From: Paenarthrobacter sp. CM16
Lineage (GTDB): Bacteria > Actinomycetota > Actinomycetes > Actinomycetales > Micrococcaceae
Assembly (NCBI RefSeq): GCF_013179505.1
Contig: NZ_JABMCX010000004.1
Span: 1 to 40,267, forward strand
Direction: 5' to 3'
Length of the DNA: 40,267 nt
The notes under the pieces were generated by a model that saw nothing but the letters and a program-made list of their open reading frames with translations, ran no database searches and was not told where the DNA came from. This document shows positions 32,455-40,267 of the stretch, one piece after another; positions within the stretch are counted from its first letter, which is position 1; every line of letters begins with the position of its first letter. The position numbers and the translations under genes were made by a program.

Positions 32455-33366
32455 TTAGGGCGCGCCGCCGCGCGAGATCAGTTCCTTGGCAAGCCGGCGG
32501 TAGGCGTCGGCACCGATGTGGTTGCCCGCATAGCTGGTGATGGGCTCCGCGGCCACGGTTGCATCCGCGAACTTGATGGAGCGCTTGATGACTGTCTCGA
32601 AGACTTTGTCGCCGAAGGCTTCCACGAGGCGTGAAATTACTTCGCGGCTGTGCAGGGTGCGGGCGTCGTACATCGTGGCCAGGACGCCGTCCACCTGCAG
32701 GCGCGGGTTGAGCCGGTCCTGGACTTTCTCAATGGTCTCCACCAGGAGAGCAACTGCACGCAAGGCGAAGAACTCACAGATCAGCGGAATGATGACGCCA
32801 TGGGCGGCCGTCAAGGCGTTGACGGTCAGCAGCCCCAAGGACGGCTGGCAGTCGATCAAGACGACGTCGTAGTCGTCCTCGACGCTCTTGAGAGCACGGT
32901 CCAGGACCTGCTCGCGGGCCACCTCATTGACGAGTTGGACTTCCGCCGCGGAGAGATCGATGTTGGCGGGAAGAAGGTCAACGCCGTCGACGCCGGTCTG
33001 CTGGATGGCATCGCGAATGTTGACCTTACGGTCCATCAGCACGTTGTACACCGTAAGGTCCAGCTCATGCGGGTTGGCGCCGAGGCCCGCGGAGAGCGCA
33101 CCCTGGGGATCGAAGTCCACCAGCAGGACACGCCGTCCATATTCTGCGAGCGCCGCTGCGAGATTGATGGTGGAGGTGGTTTTACCCACGCCACCCTTTT
33201 GGTTGACCATGGCGATGACTCTCGCCGGGCCGTGGGAAGCAAGTGGAGCAGGTTCTGGAAATTCGCGGTGGGGTCGGCCTGTTGGCCCCATGATGGCGTC
33301 TTCCAGATCGAGCTCGGTGCCTCCCAGCGTAGCTGTTCCCCGTTCGATGCTCACGTATCTAACCAC
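32455..33366 (-). CDS. ParA-family chromosome partitioning ATPase
   Basis: A 303-residue P-loop ATPase: Walker A VNQKGGVGKTTSTINLAAALA (about 54-75), Walker A' LLVDFDPQGALSAGLG, Walker B VVLIDCQPSLGLLTVNAL, CEFFALRAV. It has a 48-residue N-terminal extension. It heads the parA-scpA-scpB operon, as in M. tuberculosis (Rv1708). No ParB is adjacent. The start is uncertain: GTG at 33366 or GTG at 33354, neither with a clear ribosome site; the longer form is given. Two copies of GCTACAGCGC lie upstream at 33403-33436. The role is probably linked to SMC loading or segregation, by neighbourhood. Confidence 0.92.
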   Translation of the reverse strand: MVRYVSIERGTATLGGTELDLEDAIMGPTGRPHREFPEPAPLASHGPARVIAMVNQKGGVGKTTSTINLAAALAEYGRRVLLVDFDPQGALSAGLGANPHELDLTVYNVLMDRKVNIRDAIQQTGVDGVDLLPANIDLSAAEVQLVNEVAREQVLDRALKSVEDDYDVVLIDCQPSLGLLTVNALTAAHGVIIPLICEFFALRAVALLVETIEKVQDRLNPRLQVDGVLATMYDARTLHSREVISRLVEAFGDKVFETVIKRSIKFADATVAAEPITSYAGNHIGADAYRRLAKELISRGGAP

Positions 33367-33402
33367 TCTTTCGACGACGATCTTCCCTGCCGCTGGCCCC
33401 CA

Positions 33403-33436
33403 GCTACAGCGCTACTACCCACCTAGGCTACAGCGC
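33403..33436. repeat. GCTACAGCGC direct repeat upstream of parA
   Basis: GCTACAGCGC at 33403-33412 and 33427-33436, exact copies 24 bases apart, within the 240-base region between parA and dctA. Their position 37-70 bases before the parA start suggests a regulatory site. Nothing else but a hairpin (33542-33575) is seen in this region. Confidence 0.4.
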
Positions 33437-33541
33437 CCGACACGGTTATTCGGGGAACTTGACTTTGTCCCCTCCGTGAGCCTTGACCCTCTAGCTGAGG
33501 TCGAAGGTTTACTTTTCCTGCACCTGCCGCAAGGCACACAC

Positions 33542-33575
33542 CGAAGGCCGGCACCTGGGGAGGTACCGGCCTTCG
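33542..33575. terminator. Hairpin after dctA
   Basis: CGAAGGCCGG-containing arms, 33542-33556 with 33561-33575, one mismatch, loop GGGG. It is 33 bases after the dctA stop on the minus strand. No T tract follows, so termination strength is uncertain. Confidence 0.55.
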
Positions 33576-33607
33576 ATAGTGACGCTCTGCTTATTTTCCT
33601 GCTGCGG

Positions 33608-34954
33608 TTAGACGGTGGCTTTCTCGCGGGATTCGGCTTCCGGAGCGGCCTCTTCTTCACCGCCGTGGGCGATCATGGTCTGCTCATCGAAAGGCTCACT
33701 GCCGGAGAGGACACGCTCTACCTGGCCATTGTCGATTTCCTTCACCCAGGTACCGATCAGGACGGTCGCCACTGCGTTGCCGGTGAAGTTGGTCAGGGCC
33801 CGGGCCTCTGACATGAAACGGTCGATTCCCACAATCATGCCTACCCCGCCAAGAAGCTCGGGCTTGTGCGCCTGGAGTCCGGCAGCAAGGGTTGCCAGTC
33901 CGGCACCCGTGACGCCGGCAGCGCCCTTGGAAGCGATGATCATGAAGACGAGCAGGGAGATCTGTGCGCCCAGGTCCAACGGGGTACCCATGGCGTTGGC
34001 GACGAAGAGTGAAGCCATGGTCAGGTAGATCGCTGTTCCGTCAAGGTTGAAGGAGTAGCCCGTGGGAACGGTCACGCCAACCACCGGCTTGGAGACACCC
34101 AGGTGCTCCATCTTGGCGATCAGGCGGGGCAGCGCTGCTTCGGAGGACGAGGTGGAGAAGATCAGGAGGTACTCGCGGGCCAGGTACTTCATGAGCTTGA
34201 AGATATTGACGCCGGCCACTGCCCGAAGCAGGGTTCCGAGGATGACCACGATGAACAGTGCACATGTGACGTAGAAGGCAAGCATCAGGGTGAACATGCT
34301 GAGGATCGCCTGGGCACCGGTAGCACCAACGACGGCGGCGATGGCACCGAAAGCGCCGATGGGAGCCAGCCACATGATCATGATGAGAATGCGGAAAACG
34401 AGGCGCTGACCGTGACCGATCGCGGTCAGGATGGGCGCTCCCTGCTTGCCCATCTTCTGCAGGGCGAACCCGACCAGGATCGCGGCAAGCAGGGTGGGCA
34501 GGACCGGAATGTCACCGGGGATGATTCCCAGCAGGAAGTCGACGGTGCTGTTGGTATCGGCCTTCTTGGTGGGATCGTACGGGGTCAGCTTGAGCCCTTC
34601 ACCCGGGTGGATCAGGTTGCCCACCACAAGGCCGATGGCCAAGGCGAACGTCGACATGGCGACGAAGTAGCCCAAGGCGAGGCCGCCCACCTTGCCGACG
34701 GTGGCTGCCTTGGCGATGGAACCGATGCCCAGGACGATGGTGCAGAAAATAACCGGGGCGATCATCATTTTGATGAGCTTGATGAAGCCATCACCGAGCG
34801 GCTTCAGTGACTTGCCAACCTCGGGGAACACCAGGCCGACCACGGCGCCGAGTACTACGGCCAGGATGACCGCGATGTACAGGTAATGCGACTTGTCGAG
34901 CCCCTTGCGTCCAGCTTTGGCAGCTACTGCCGACTCTCCTCGTTGAGAGGTCAT
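33608..34954 (-). CDS. dctA: C4-dicarboxylate:cation symporter DctA
   Basis: Dicarboxylate/amino acid:cation symporter family (SLC1-like), 448 residues, importing succinate, fumarate or malate with cations. Helical regions with the family motifs: MIAPVIFCTIVLGIGS, the re-entrant loop FSTSSSEAALPRL, VPTGYSFNLDGTAIYLTMASLFVANAMGTPL, and GVTGAGLATLAAGL with MSEARALTNFTGNAVATVLIG. The C-terminal acidic tail (EEEAAPEAES) is cytoplasmic. The ATG at 34954 is chosen for AAAGGAG seven bases before it; the frame is open 18 codons further without a site. Divergent from a CitA/DcuS-type sensor and its regulator, which very likely control it in response to dicarboxylates. Two CRP-like sites lie between. 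Confidence 0.95.
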   Translation of the reverse strand: MTSQRGESAVAAKAGRKGLDKSHYLYIAVILAVVLGAVVGLVFPEVGKSLKPLGDGFIKLIKMMIAPVIFCTIVLGIGSIAKAATVGKVGGLALGYFVAMSTFALAIGLVVGNLIHPGEGLKLTPYDPTKKADTNSTVDFLLGIIPGDIPVLPTLLAAILVGFALQKMGKQGAPILTAIGHGQRLVFRILIMIMWLAPIGAFGAIAAVVGATGAQAILSMFTLMLAFYVTCALFIVVILGTLLRAVAGVNIFKLMKYLAREYLLIFSTSSSEAALPRLIAKMEHLGVSKPVVGVTVPTGYSFNLDGTAIYLTMASLFVANAMGTPLDLGAQISLLVFMIIASKGAAGVTGAGLATLAAGLQAHKPELLGGVGMIVGIDRFMSEARALTNFTGNAVATVLIGTWVKEIDNGQVERVLSGSEPFDEQTMIAHGGEEEAAPEAESREKATV

Positions 34955-35021
34955 GGGATTCTCCTTTGGATACTGTGTAAGGCGCTGCGGTCCTGCACTG
35001 ATGTCCAATCCGCTGCCCTTG

Positions 35022-35061
35022 TGTGATATCCATCATTGAGCCGTTGGTGACACACATCACC
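35022..35061. promoter_or_regulatory. Two CRP/GlxR-like sites between dctA and sensor kinase
   Basis: TGTGA-N6-TCATT at 35022-35037 and GGTGA-N6-TCACC at 35046-35061, centres 24 bases apart, each resembling the CRP/GlxR consensus TGTGA-N6-TCACA (8 of 10 positions each). They lie 68-107 bases before dctA and 31-70 bases before the sensor gene. Catabolite control of dicarboxylate uptake is common; binding here is inference. Confidence 0.5.
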
Positions 35062-35091
35062 GTTGCGGTCATATTGGTCATGGAGGTCCAC

Positions 35092-36738
35092 GTGTTTCAC
35101 AGCTGGAGCATCGCCCGCCGCTTGTTCGTAGCGAATCTGCTGTTCGTCATCGCGCTGACGGCGGTCTTCGGGGCCTTTTCCGTGGTGGAAGCCCGGGACA
35201 GGGCTTACGACAATGCCGGGGGCCGGATGCTGGCCGTGGCAACCTCCATTGCCGACAATCCGCTGGTTCTGGAAGCGGCCTCCACCGCAGCTCCCACCGC
35301 AATCCTCCAGCCCTACGCCCTTGACGTGATGGATGATGCCGACGCCGATTTCATCACCATCATGGCTCCGGACAGGACGCGTTGGACGCACCCAAGGGCT
35401 GAGGAGCTTGGCAAGCCTTACATCGGAACCATCGATCCTGCGCTGCGGGGCGAGACCTTCACCGAGGTTACTGCCGGGACTTTGGGTCCATCCGTACGCA
35501 CCATCGCGCCCGTCAAAGCGGCCGACGGGACCGTCAAGGCCTTGGTGGCAGCCGGGGTCACCGTTCGGACCGTGGACACCGATGTGGCCGAGCGCCTCGG
35601 CGTGATCGGCGGCATTGCACTGGTGGTGCTGGGCTTTGGGTCGGTAGCTTCCTGGCTCCTGGGACGGTATCTGAGGTCAGTGACACGGGGCTGGGGACCG
35701 GAACAGCTGGCTCAGCTCTTCGCGTACTACGAATCTGTCCTGCACTCAGTCCGTGAGGGTGTGATCCTGATCGACAACCATGGCAAGGCCGTCATGTACA
35801 ACGATCAAGCCGCCGAATTGCTGGGCCTGGAGCCTTCCGATGCCGATCGATCTCCCGATGATGCCCCGAAACTTACTGACCTGCCCTTCGATGGCAGCCT
35901 GCGGGCCCTGTTCGAATCCGGCAGGCCGGCGCACGACGAGATCCACCTGACCGGTTCCCGGATCCTTGTAGTGAACCAGGCACCCGCCGTGGGGCCCCTG
36001 CCTGAGCGCAGCCGGCAGAAACCTGCCGTCTACGGGACAGTGGCCACCATTCGCGACCGCACCGAGATCGAGTCCCTGGGTACGGAACTCCAAACCATGA
36101 AGACCCTCTCCGATGCTTTGCGCGCCCAAACCCATGAACACGCAAACCGGCTGCACATGATCGTGTCCCTCCTGGAGCTCGGCAGGACGCCACAGGCCTT
36201 GGACTTCGCTACAAAGGACCTTGAACTAAGCCAGCAGTTGACCGATGACATGGTGGCGTCCGTGGACGAGCCGGTCATGAGCGCCTTGGTGATGGGCAAA
36301 GCCGCGGAAGCCCACGAACGCGGGGTGGAGCTGGAAGTCCGGACGTCGGGAAGCTCCGGTGTTCGCGGCCTGGAGATCCAGGACCTCGTGACCATCCTCG
36401 GGAACCTGCTGGACAACGCGATCGATGCTGCGGCCGCGGGTGACTTCCCGCGGAAGGTCCAGCTGGACGTGGAAGCCGGGCCTGCCGCCGTCGAATTCAC
36501 TGTTACCGACTCAGGGAGCGGCATCAATCCGGAGTCCATAGATGATGTCCTCCAGTACGGATTCAGCACGAAGTCTCCGGACCGGAATCCACGCGGCTCC
36601 CACGGCCGCGGCGTTGGCCTTGCCTTAGTGCGCCAGTCCGTGGATCGGCTCAACGGTACGATGACCATCAGCAATCCCGGCGGAGCACAATTCCATGTAG
36701 TGCTGCCCGCGCCGGTTCCCAAGGAAGGGAAGGCATGA
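35092..36738 (+). CDS. Sensor histidine kinase, CitA/DcuS family
   Basis: A 548-residue membrane sensor. Membrane helix 1 at about 12-34, a periplasmic-type sensing domain of about 130 residues, helix 2 at about 168-192, a cytoplasmic PAS domain (YESVLHSVREGVILIDNHGKAVMYN, from about 212), then the HPK subfamily H-box with TQTH-EHANRLHMIVSLLELG (His348 the likely phosphorylation site) and an ATPase domain with DLVTILGNLLDNAIDAA (N box), DSGSGI and GSHGRGVGLALV. This layout is that of the carboxylate sensors. The GTG at 35092 is supported by GGAGG five bases before it. It overlaps the response regulator by four bases. It likely senses C4-dicarboxylates or citrate, given dctA next door. Confidence 0.93.
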   Translation: MFHSWSIARRLFVANLLFVIALTAVFGAFSVVEARDRAYDNAGGRMLAVATSIADNPLVLEAASTAAPTAILQPYALDVMDDADADFITIMAPDRTRWTHPRAEELGKPYIGTIDPALRGETFTEVTAGTLGPSVRTIAPVKAADGTVKALVAAGVTVRTVDTDVAERLGVIGGIALVVLGFGSVASWLLGRYLRSVTRGWGPEQLAQLFAYYESVLHSVREGVILIDNHGKAVMYNDQAAELLGLEPSDADRSPDDAPKLTDLPFDGSLRALFESGRPAHDEIHLTGSRILVVNQAPAVGPLPERSRQKPAVYGTVATIRDRTEIESLGTELQTMKTLSDALRAQTHEHANRLHMIVSLLELGRTPQALDFATKDLELSQQLTDDMVASVDEPVMSALVMGKAAEAHERGVELEVRTSGSSGVRGLEIQDLVTILGNLLDNAIDAAAAGDFPRKVQLDVEAGPAAVEFTVTDSGSGINPESIDDVLQYGFSTKSPDRNPRGSHGRGVGLALVRQSVDRLNGTMTISNPGGAQFHVVLPAPVPKEGKA

Positions 36739-37448
36739 CAGACATCCGTGTCCTGGTGGTGGAGGACGAGCCCATAGCCTCGGACGCCCACTCCGTCTAC
36801 GTTGGCCGCTTGGAGGGGTTCACCCTGGTGGGGACGGCGCCGGACGGGCAGTCGGCTTTGCGCATCCTGGGTGAATTTGCCGCTTCCGGTACGCCTGTGG
36901 ACCTTGTCCTGCTGGACATGAACCTGCCGGATCTTCATGGCTTGGACGTCGCCCGCCGGATGCGTTCCGCGGGAGTCTTCGCCGACATCATCGCCATCAC
37001 GGCCGTCCGGGAACTGAACATCGTTCGCAGCGCCGTGTCCATCGGCGTGGTGCAGTACCTGATCAAGCCCTTCACGTATGCCACCTTCGCCGACAAGCTC
37101 AGGAGCTACAGGACCTTCCGCGAACAATTGGCGGGCTCGATGTCCGGTGTCTCCAAAGCAGGAGCCTCCCAAAGCGACGTTGACCAAGCCTTTGCCAGCC
37201 TCCGCGCTCCGACGGAACTGCCACTGCCCAAAGGCCTTTCAGGGTCCACCTTGGAAGCTGTCAAGGAGCTGATGCGGGAACGTCAGGACGCGGTCTCAGC
37301 GAGCGAGGTCATGGACGCGCTTGGCATGTCCCGTGTCACTGCGCGGAGGTATCTGGAATACCTCGCCGACGCCGGAACCGTCACCAGGGCGCCCCGGTAC
37401 GGCACCCCGGGCCGCCCCGAAAACGAGTACGGCTGGAACCGCAGCTAG
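36735..37448 (+). CDS. Response regulator, CitB/DcuR family
   Basis: A 237-residue DNA-binding response regulator. Receiver domain 4-122 with acidic pair Glu10-Asp11, phosphoacceptor Asp61 (LVLLDMNLPD), Thr/Ser at ITAV and Lys111 (LIKPF). The C-terminal helix-turn-helix (about 175-225, VSASEVMDALGMSRVTARRYLEYLADAG) is of the CitB type. The ATG overlaps the sensor kinase stop (ATGA). Its target is probably the divergent dctA promoter; the inverted and direct elements at 34955-35091 are candidates. Confidence 0.93.
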   Translation: MTDIRVLVVEDEPIASDAHSVYVGRLEGFTLVGTAPDGQSALRILGEFAASGTPVDLVLLDMNLPDLHGLDVARRMRSAGVFADIIAITAVRELNIVRSAVSIGVVQYLIKPFTYATFADKLRSYRTFREQLAGSMSGVSKAGASQSDVDQAFASLRAPTELPLPKGLSGSTLEAVKELMRERQDAVSASEVMDALGMSRVTARRYLEYLADAGTVTRAPRYGTPGRPENEYGWNRS

Positions 37449-37503
37449 GCATCTCCCGTTCCCTGTGAGCCGGCAGTAAGCTGGTGGCGACACTTGGAGA
37501 ACC

Positions 37504-39159
37504 ATGTCAACTCAGCCGCTGCCCGCACACCCACAGTCTCCAACGCCTCACCAACTGGTGGAAGCGCGCGAGGCCTTTGCCCGCGGAGATTGGGAGGCTG
37601 CGCGCGGGAGGTTGGAAGACTCCCGTGAAGTGTCCCCGCTGGGCCTGGCAGACCTGGAGATCCTTTCACGCTGCAAGTGGTGGCTCGGCGACGTCCAGGG
37701 ATCCATGGCACTGGCCGAGGAAGCCTTCCAGGGCCTGGTAGCGGATGAACAGCCCCACGCCGCTGCCAAGTCCGCCCTGATGTTGTCCCTGCAGTGGGGT
37801 GTCCGGGGTAACCTGGCCGTTTCCTCGGCGTGGCTGAACCGGGCGCGACGGCTGCTGGACACGCTTCCCGAGTCTCCGGAGCACGGATATTTGCTGTATC
37901 TGGAGGGCAACGACGCAATATACCTCGAAGGTGACGCCGGCTCTGCCTTCGCTACCTCGCTCGAACTGACAGCCATGAACAGGCGGCACAAGGCACCGGA
38001 GCTGGGGAGCTTCGCACTGGTGTTGTCCGGTCTCGCCGCCGTCAGACGAGGCCAGGCGGCGCGCGGCTTCGAGGACCTCGATCAAGCCTTGCTTCCGGTG
38101 ATGGCTGGAGACGTATCAGCGGAGTGGGGCGGGGATATTTACTGCTCCGTCATCCATCTCTGCTACGAGTTGGCCGACTACTCGCGCATGAGGGCTTGGA
38201 CGGATGCCCTGGCGGCCTGGTGCGCCGGATTATCAACGTCCTTCATGTATTCGGACATCGTTCGGGTCCACGAACTGCAGTTGATCAGTGCCGAAGGTGG
38301 CTGGAAGGTGGCCTCGGAGGAACTGGCGGTTCTCGGCGAGCGCCTGAAGAATGCCCATGCCTGGATCGCAGCGGACTGCTTCTGTGAATTGGGGGATATT
38401 CGACGACGACAAGGAAACCGGCCCGGCGCTGCGGCGTCCTATGCCGCAGCACGTGGCCTGGGCGTTGATGCCCAGCCGGGTTCGGCCCTGCTGTTGGCTG
38501 ATGCCGGAATGAACCAGGAAGCAGTGACAGCCCTCCGTGCAGCGCTGGCAGACCGGGGGCGCCTTGGACGGGCCTGGCTGCTCCTGCCGCTTGTGGAACT
38601 GCTCGCGCCCCGGGACGCCGACAGTGCCGAGGTGTACTGCGGCGAGCTGGAAGGAACAGCTGCTTACTTCGGAACAGTGGGTTTGCTTGCATGGGCGCAT
38701 CACGCAAGGGGCGCCCTGCTGATGGCCCAGGGTCGCTGGGGTGAATCTCTCCCTGAGTTTGACGCTGCAGCCCAGGGCTACCGGTCCCAGCATCTACGCT
38801 ACGAGCTGTCTCGAGTGCATGAGCGGTTGTCATCCGTCCGGGCAGCGCTTGGCGATACGGGCCCCGCCCTGGCCGAGCGCGCCACCGCCAGTGCCATCCG
38901 GGCACAGCTTGGCGCAGCCCCGATACTCCCGCCAGCAGCTGAACGCGTGAGCGATGGGCTGACCCCCAGGGAGCGGGAAGTTCTGGGCTGTGTATTGTCA
39001 GGCTGCAGCAACAGGCAAATAGCCGAAGCTCTCACGATCTCGGAAAAGACAGCCAGCCGTCATCTGGCAAACATCTTTACCAAGATTGGTGTCACCTCCC
39101 GGACCGGCGCGGCCGCTTGGGCTCGTCATCAGGGGATTGCAGAACACCTCGAGGCTTGA
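37504..39159 (+). CDS. TPR-containing LuxR-family regulator
   Basis: A 551-residue protein with a helical-repeat body (about 15-470, TPR-like repeats with A-rich helix pairs such as LVEAREAFARGDWEAARGRLED and GALLMAQGRWGESLPEFDAAAQGYR) and a C-terminal LuxR winged helix-turn-helix at 486-540 (LTPREREVLGCVLSGCSNRQIAEALTISEKTASRHL). This resembles the C-terminal half of a MalT/LAL-type regulator, but no P-loop ATPase is present at the N-terminus. The ATG at 37504 follows GGAG. It is 55 bases after the response regulator and 136 bases before the methyltransferase, which it may control. No ligand can be deduced. Confidence 0.88.
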   Translation: MSTQPLPAHPQSPTPHQLVEAREAFARGDWEAARGRLEDSREVSPLGLADLEILSRCKWWLGDVQGSMALAEEAFQGLVADEQPHAAAKSALMLSLQWGVRGNLAVSSAWLNRARRLLDTLPESPEHGYLLYLEGNDAIYLEGDAGSAFATSLELTAMNRRHKAPELGSFALVLSGLAAVRRGQAARGFEDLDQALLPVMAGDVSAEWGGDIYCSVIHLCYELADYSRMRAWTDALAAWCAGLSTSFMYSDIVRVHELQLISAEGGWKVASEELAVLGERLKNAHAWIAADCFCELGDIRRRQGNRPGAAASYAAARGLGVDAQPGSALLLADAGMNQEAVTALRAALADRGRLGRAWLLLPLVELLAPRDADSAEVYCGELEGTAAYFGTVGLLAWAHHARGALLMAQGRWGESLPEFDAAAQGYRSQHLRYELSRVHERLSSVRAALGDTGPALAERATASAIRAQLGAAPILPPAAERVSDGLTPREREVLGCVLSGCSNRQIAEALTISEKTASRHLANIFTKIGVTSRTGAAAWARHQGIAEHLEA

Positions 39160-39295
39160 TGCCCTGCATGTTTTTATCCACAGAGCAGGGCAAAACTTAC
39201 ACATTTTTCAGGACGCGGCGTGGCGCTTGGCGAGCCTACCTTGGGGGTATGGACCACCGGCCGGAAAGTCCGGCCCCCATCATCAAGGACCAGCA

Positions 39296-40267
39296 ATGAA
39301 CAGCACCCAGTCCGGGCAAAACGCAGCATCCCCAACGGCAGAAGCCGTTGAACAAGCCACGGGCCGTTTGATCGGCATCCTGAACGATTCTTCGATTGCC
39401 CTCTTGGTGGTTGCCGGCCACCAGACGGGCCTCCTGGAGACGTTGTCCGACCTTCCGGCGGCTCCTGCCAGCCTCATCGCCGATGCCTCCGGCCTCAATG
39501 AGCGTTACGTCAGGGAATGGCTGGGAGGCATGACGTCGGCTGGATTCGTGGACTACCAGCCGGGCGATGGATCGTATGTCCTGCGTCCTGAATTCATCCC
39601 GGTTCTCACCGGCCCAGGTACTGGTAATTTTGCTCGGACCTTGCAGTATGTGCCCCTGATGGGCGAGGTGGCACCGAAGATCGTCCAGGCGTTCCGCACG
39701 GGCGGCGGAACACATTACGGGGACTACCCGCGTTTCCACCACATCATGGCCTCTGAAAGCGCAGCAGTGAACGATGCCTCACTCGTGGAGACCATCCTTC
39801 CCCTGACAGGACGCGTGGAAGCGCTGAGCCGCGGTATCTCTGTCGCGGACATCGGATGCGGGGAGGGCCATGCCGTCAACCTGTTGGGTGCCGCTTACCC
39901 AGCCAGCACCTTTACTGGCTATGACTTTTCCGCAGAGGCACTTACGGCTGCCAGCGCCGAGGCCTCAGCAATGGGACTTTCGAATGTGCACTTCGAACTC
40001 CAGGACGTCAGCAGCCTTCAGGTGGTGGAGGCGTTCCACCTTGTGACAGCTTTCGACGCTATCCACGATCAAGCACACCCGGCTGTGGTCCTGATGAACA
40101 TTCAACGTGCCCTCAAGTCCGGCGGAACCTTCCTCATGGTGGACATCAATGCTTCGAGCCGGTTGGAGGAGAACATGCAACTGCCATGGGCAGCGTTTCT
40201 CTACACCATTTCCACCTTCCACTGCATGGCGGTATCCCTGGGCCAAGGCGGCGATGGACTGGGCACG
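39296..40267 (+). CDS. SAM-dependent methyltransferase with N-terminal winged helix, cut by window end
   Basis: The first 324 codons are in the window; the gene runs past the end. The N-terminal part (about 12-90) contains a winged-helix-like fold with GLLETLSDLPAAPASLIADASGLNERYVREWLGGMTSAGFVDY. The class I methyltransferase domain begins near 180 with the SAM-binding motif VADIGCGEGHAVNLL, Asp in GYDFSAEAL, DVSSL, TAFDAIHDQAHPAVVLMNI and GGTFLMVDINASS. It resembles mycobacterial Rv2258c-type methyltransferases. ATG 39296 with AAGGA at seven bases. Substrate unknown. The upstream LuxR protein is a candidate regulator by position. Confidence 0.88.
   Translation, partial: MNSTQSGQNAASPTAEAVEQATGRLIGILNDSSIALLVVAGHQTGLLETLSDLPAAPASLIADASGLNERYVREWLGGMTSAGFVDYQPGDGSYVLRPEFIPVLTGPGTGNFARTLQYVPLMGEVAPKIVQAFRTGGGTHYGDYPRFHHIMASESAAVNDASLVETILPLTGRVEALSRGISVADIGCGEGHAVNLLGAAYPASTFTGYDFSAEALTAASAEASAMGLSNVHFELQDVSSLQVVEAFHLVTAFDAIHDQAHPAVVLMNIQRALKSGGTFLMVDINASSRLEENMQLPWAAFLYTISTFHCMAVSLGQGGDGLGT

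Noticed and set aside
36030-37187. A 385-codon minus-strand frame crossing the sensor kinase and the response regulator.
   Set aside because: It overlaps two real genes on the other strand and has no domain content.

Overview
The window comes from a high-GC actinobacterium and looks like an Arthrobacter or Paenarthrobacter (Micrococcaceae) chromosome. The signs are frequent GTG/TTG starts, several likely leaderless starts, the actinobacterial sets garA-ftsR-DUF151-resR and parA-scpA-scpB-rluB, and a Rv2175c/PknL/class II DAHP synthase/acyltransferase neighbourhood that parallels Mycobacterium tuberculosis Rv2173-Rv2182c. The genus call is inference from gene content. The genes are chromosomal. 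I see no prophage, IS element, integrase or CRISPR array.

Layout. (1) 1-2.8 kb: 3'-truncated DNA polymerase IV on the minus strand, a lipoprotein and a polyprenyl diphosphate synthase. (2) 2.9-7.0 kb: a cell-envelope signalling block made of an Rv2175c-type DNA-binding protein, a secreted LysM3-transglycosylase behind a striking seven-unit 9-bp repeat array, and a PASTA-domain Ser/Thr kinase. (3) 7.1-11.6 kb: class II DAHP synthase, a 1-acylglycerol-3-phosphate acyltransferase-like protein, two tandem paralogous esterases and a membrane protein. (4) 11.6-18.2 kb: ROK glucokinase, long-chain acyl-CoA ligase and pyruvate carboxylase. (5) 18.3-22.5 kb: an orphan ParA ATPase behind a structured leader, then resR-like MerR, DUF151 nuclease-family protein, FtsR, GarA/OdhI and GcvH on the minus strand. 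(6) 22.6-25.3 kb: a small membrane protein, a divergent MFS exporter/MarR pair with a conspicuous operator region, and tRNA-Pro(GGG).

(7) 25.4-33.4 kb: a compact eight-gene minus-strand operon, parA-scpA-scpB-rluB-tyrA-cmk-plsC-der, that combines chromosome segregation, ribosome assembly, CMP kinase, tyrosine biosynthesis and lipid synthesis. (8) 33.6-37.4 kb: a dicarboxylate transporter (DctA) divergent from a CitA/DcuS-type two-component system, with two CRP/GlxR-like sites between them. (9) 37.5-40.3 kb: a TPR-LuxR regulator and a SAM methyltransferase that runs off the window end.

Convergent gene pairs are separated by strong, mostly bidirectional hairpin terminators. The most notable unexplained signals are regulatory DNA: the 9-bp-phased array at 3433-3495 (candidate MtrA operator), the triple TAGTTGC operator at 24519-24575, the twin CRP-like sites at 35022-35061, and the folded leader at 18320-18435.
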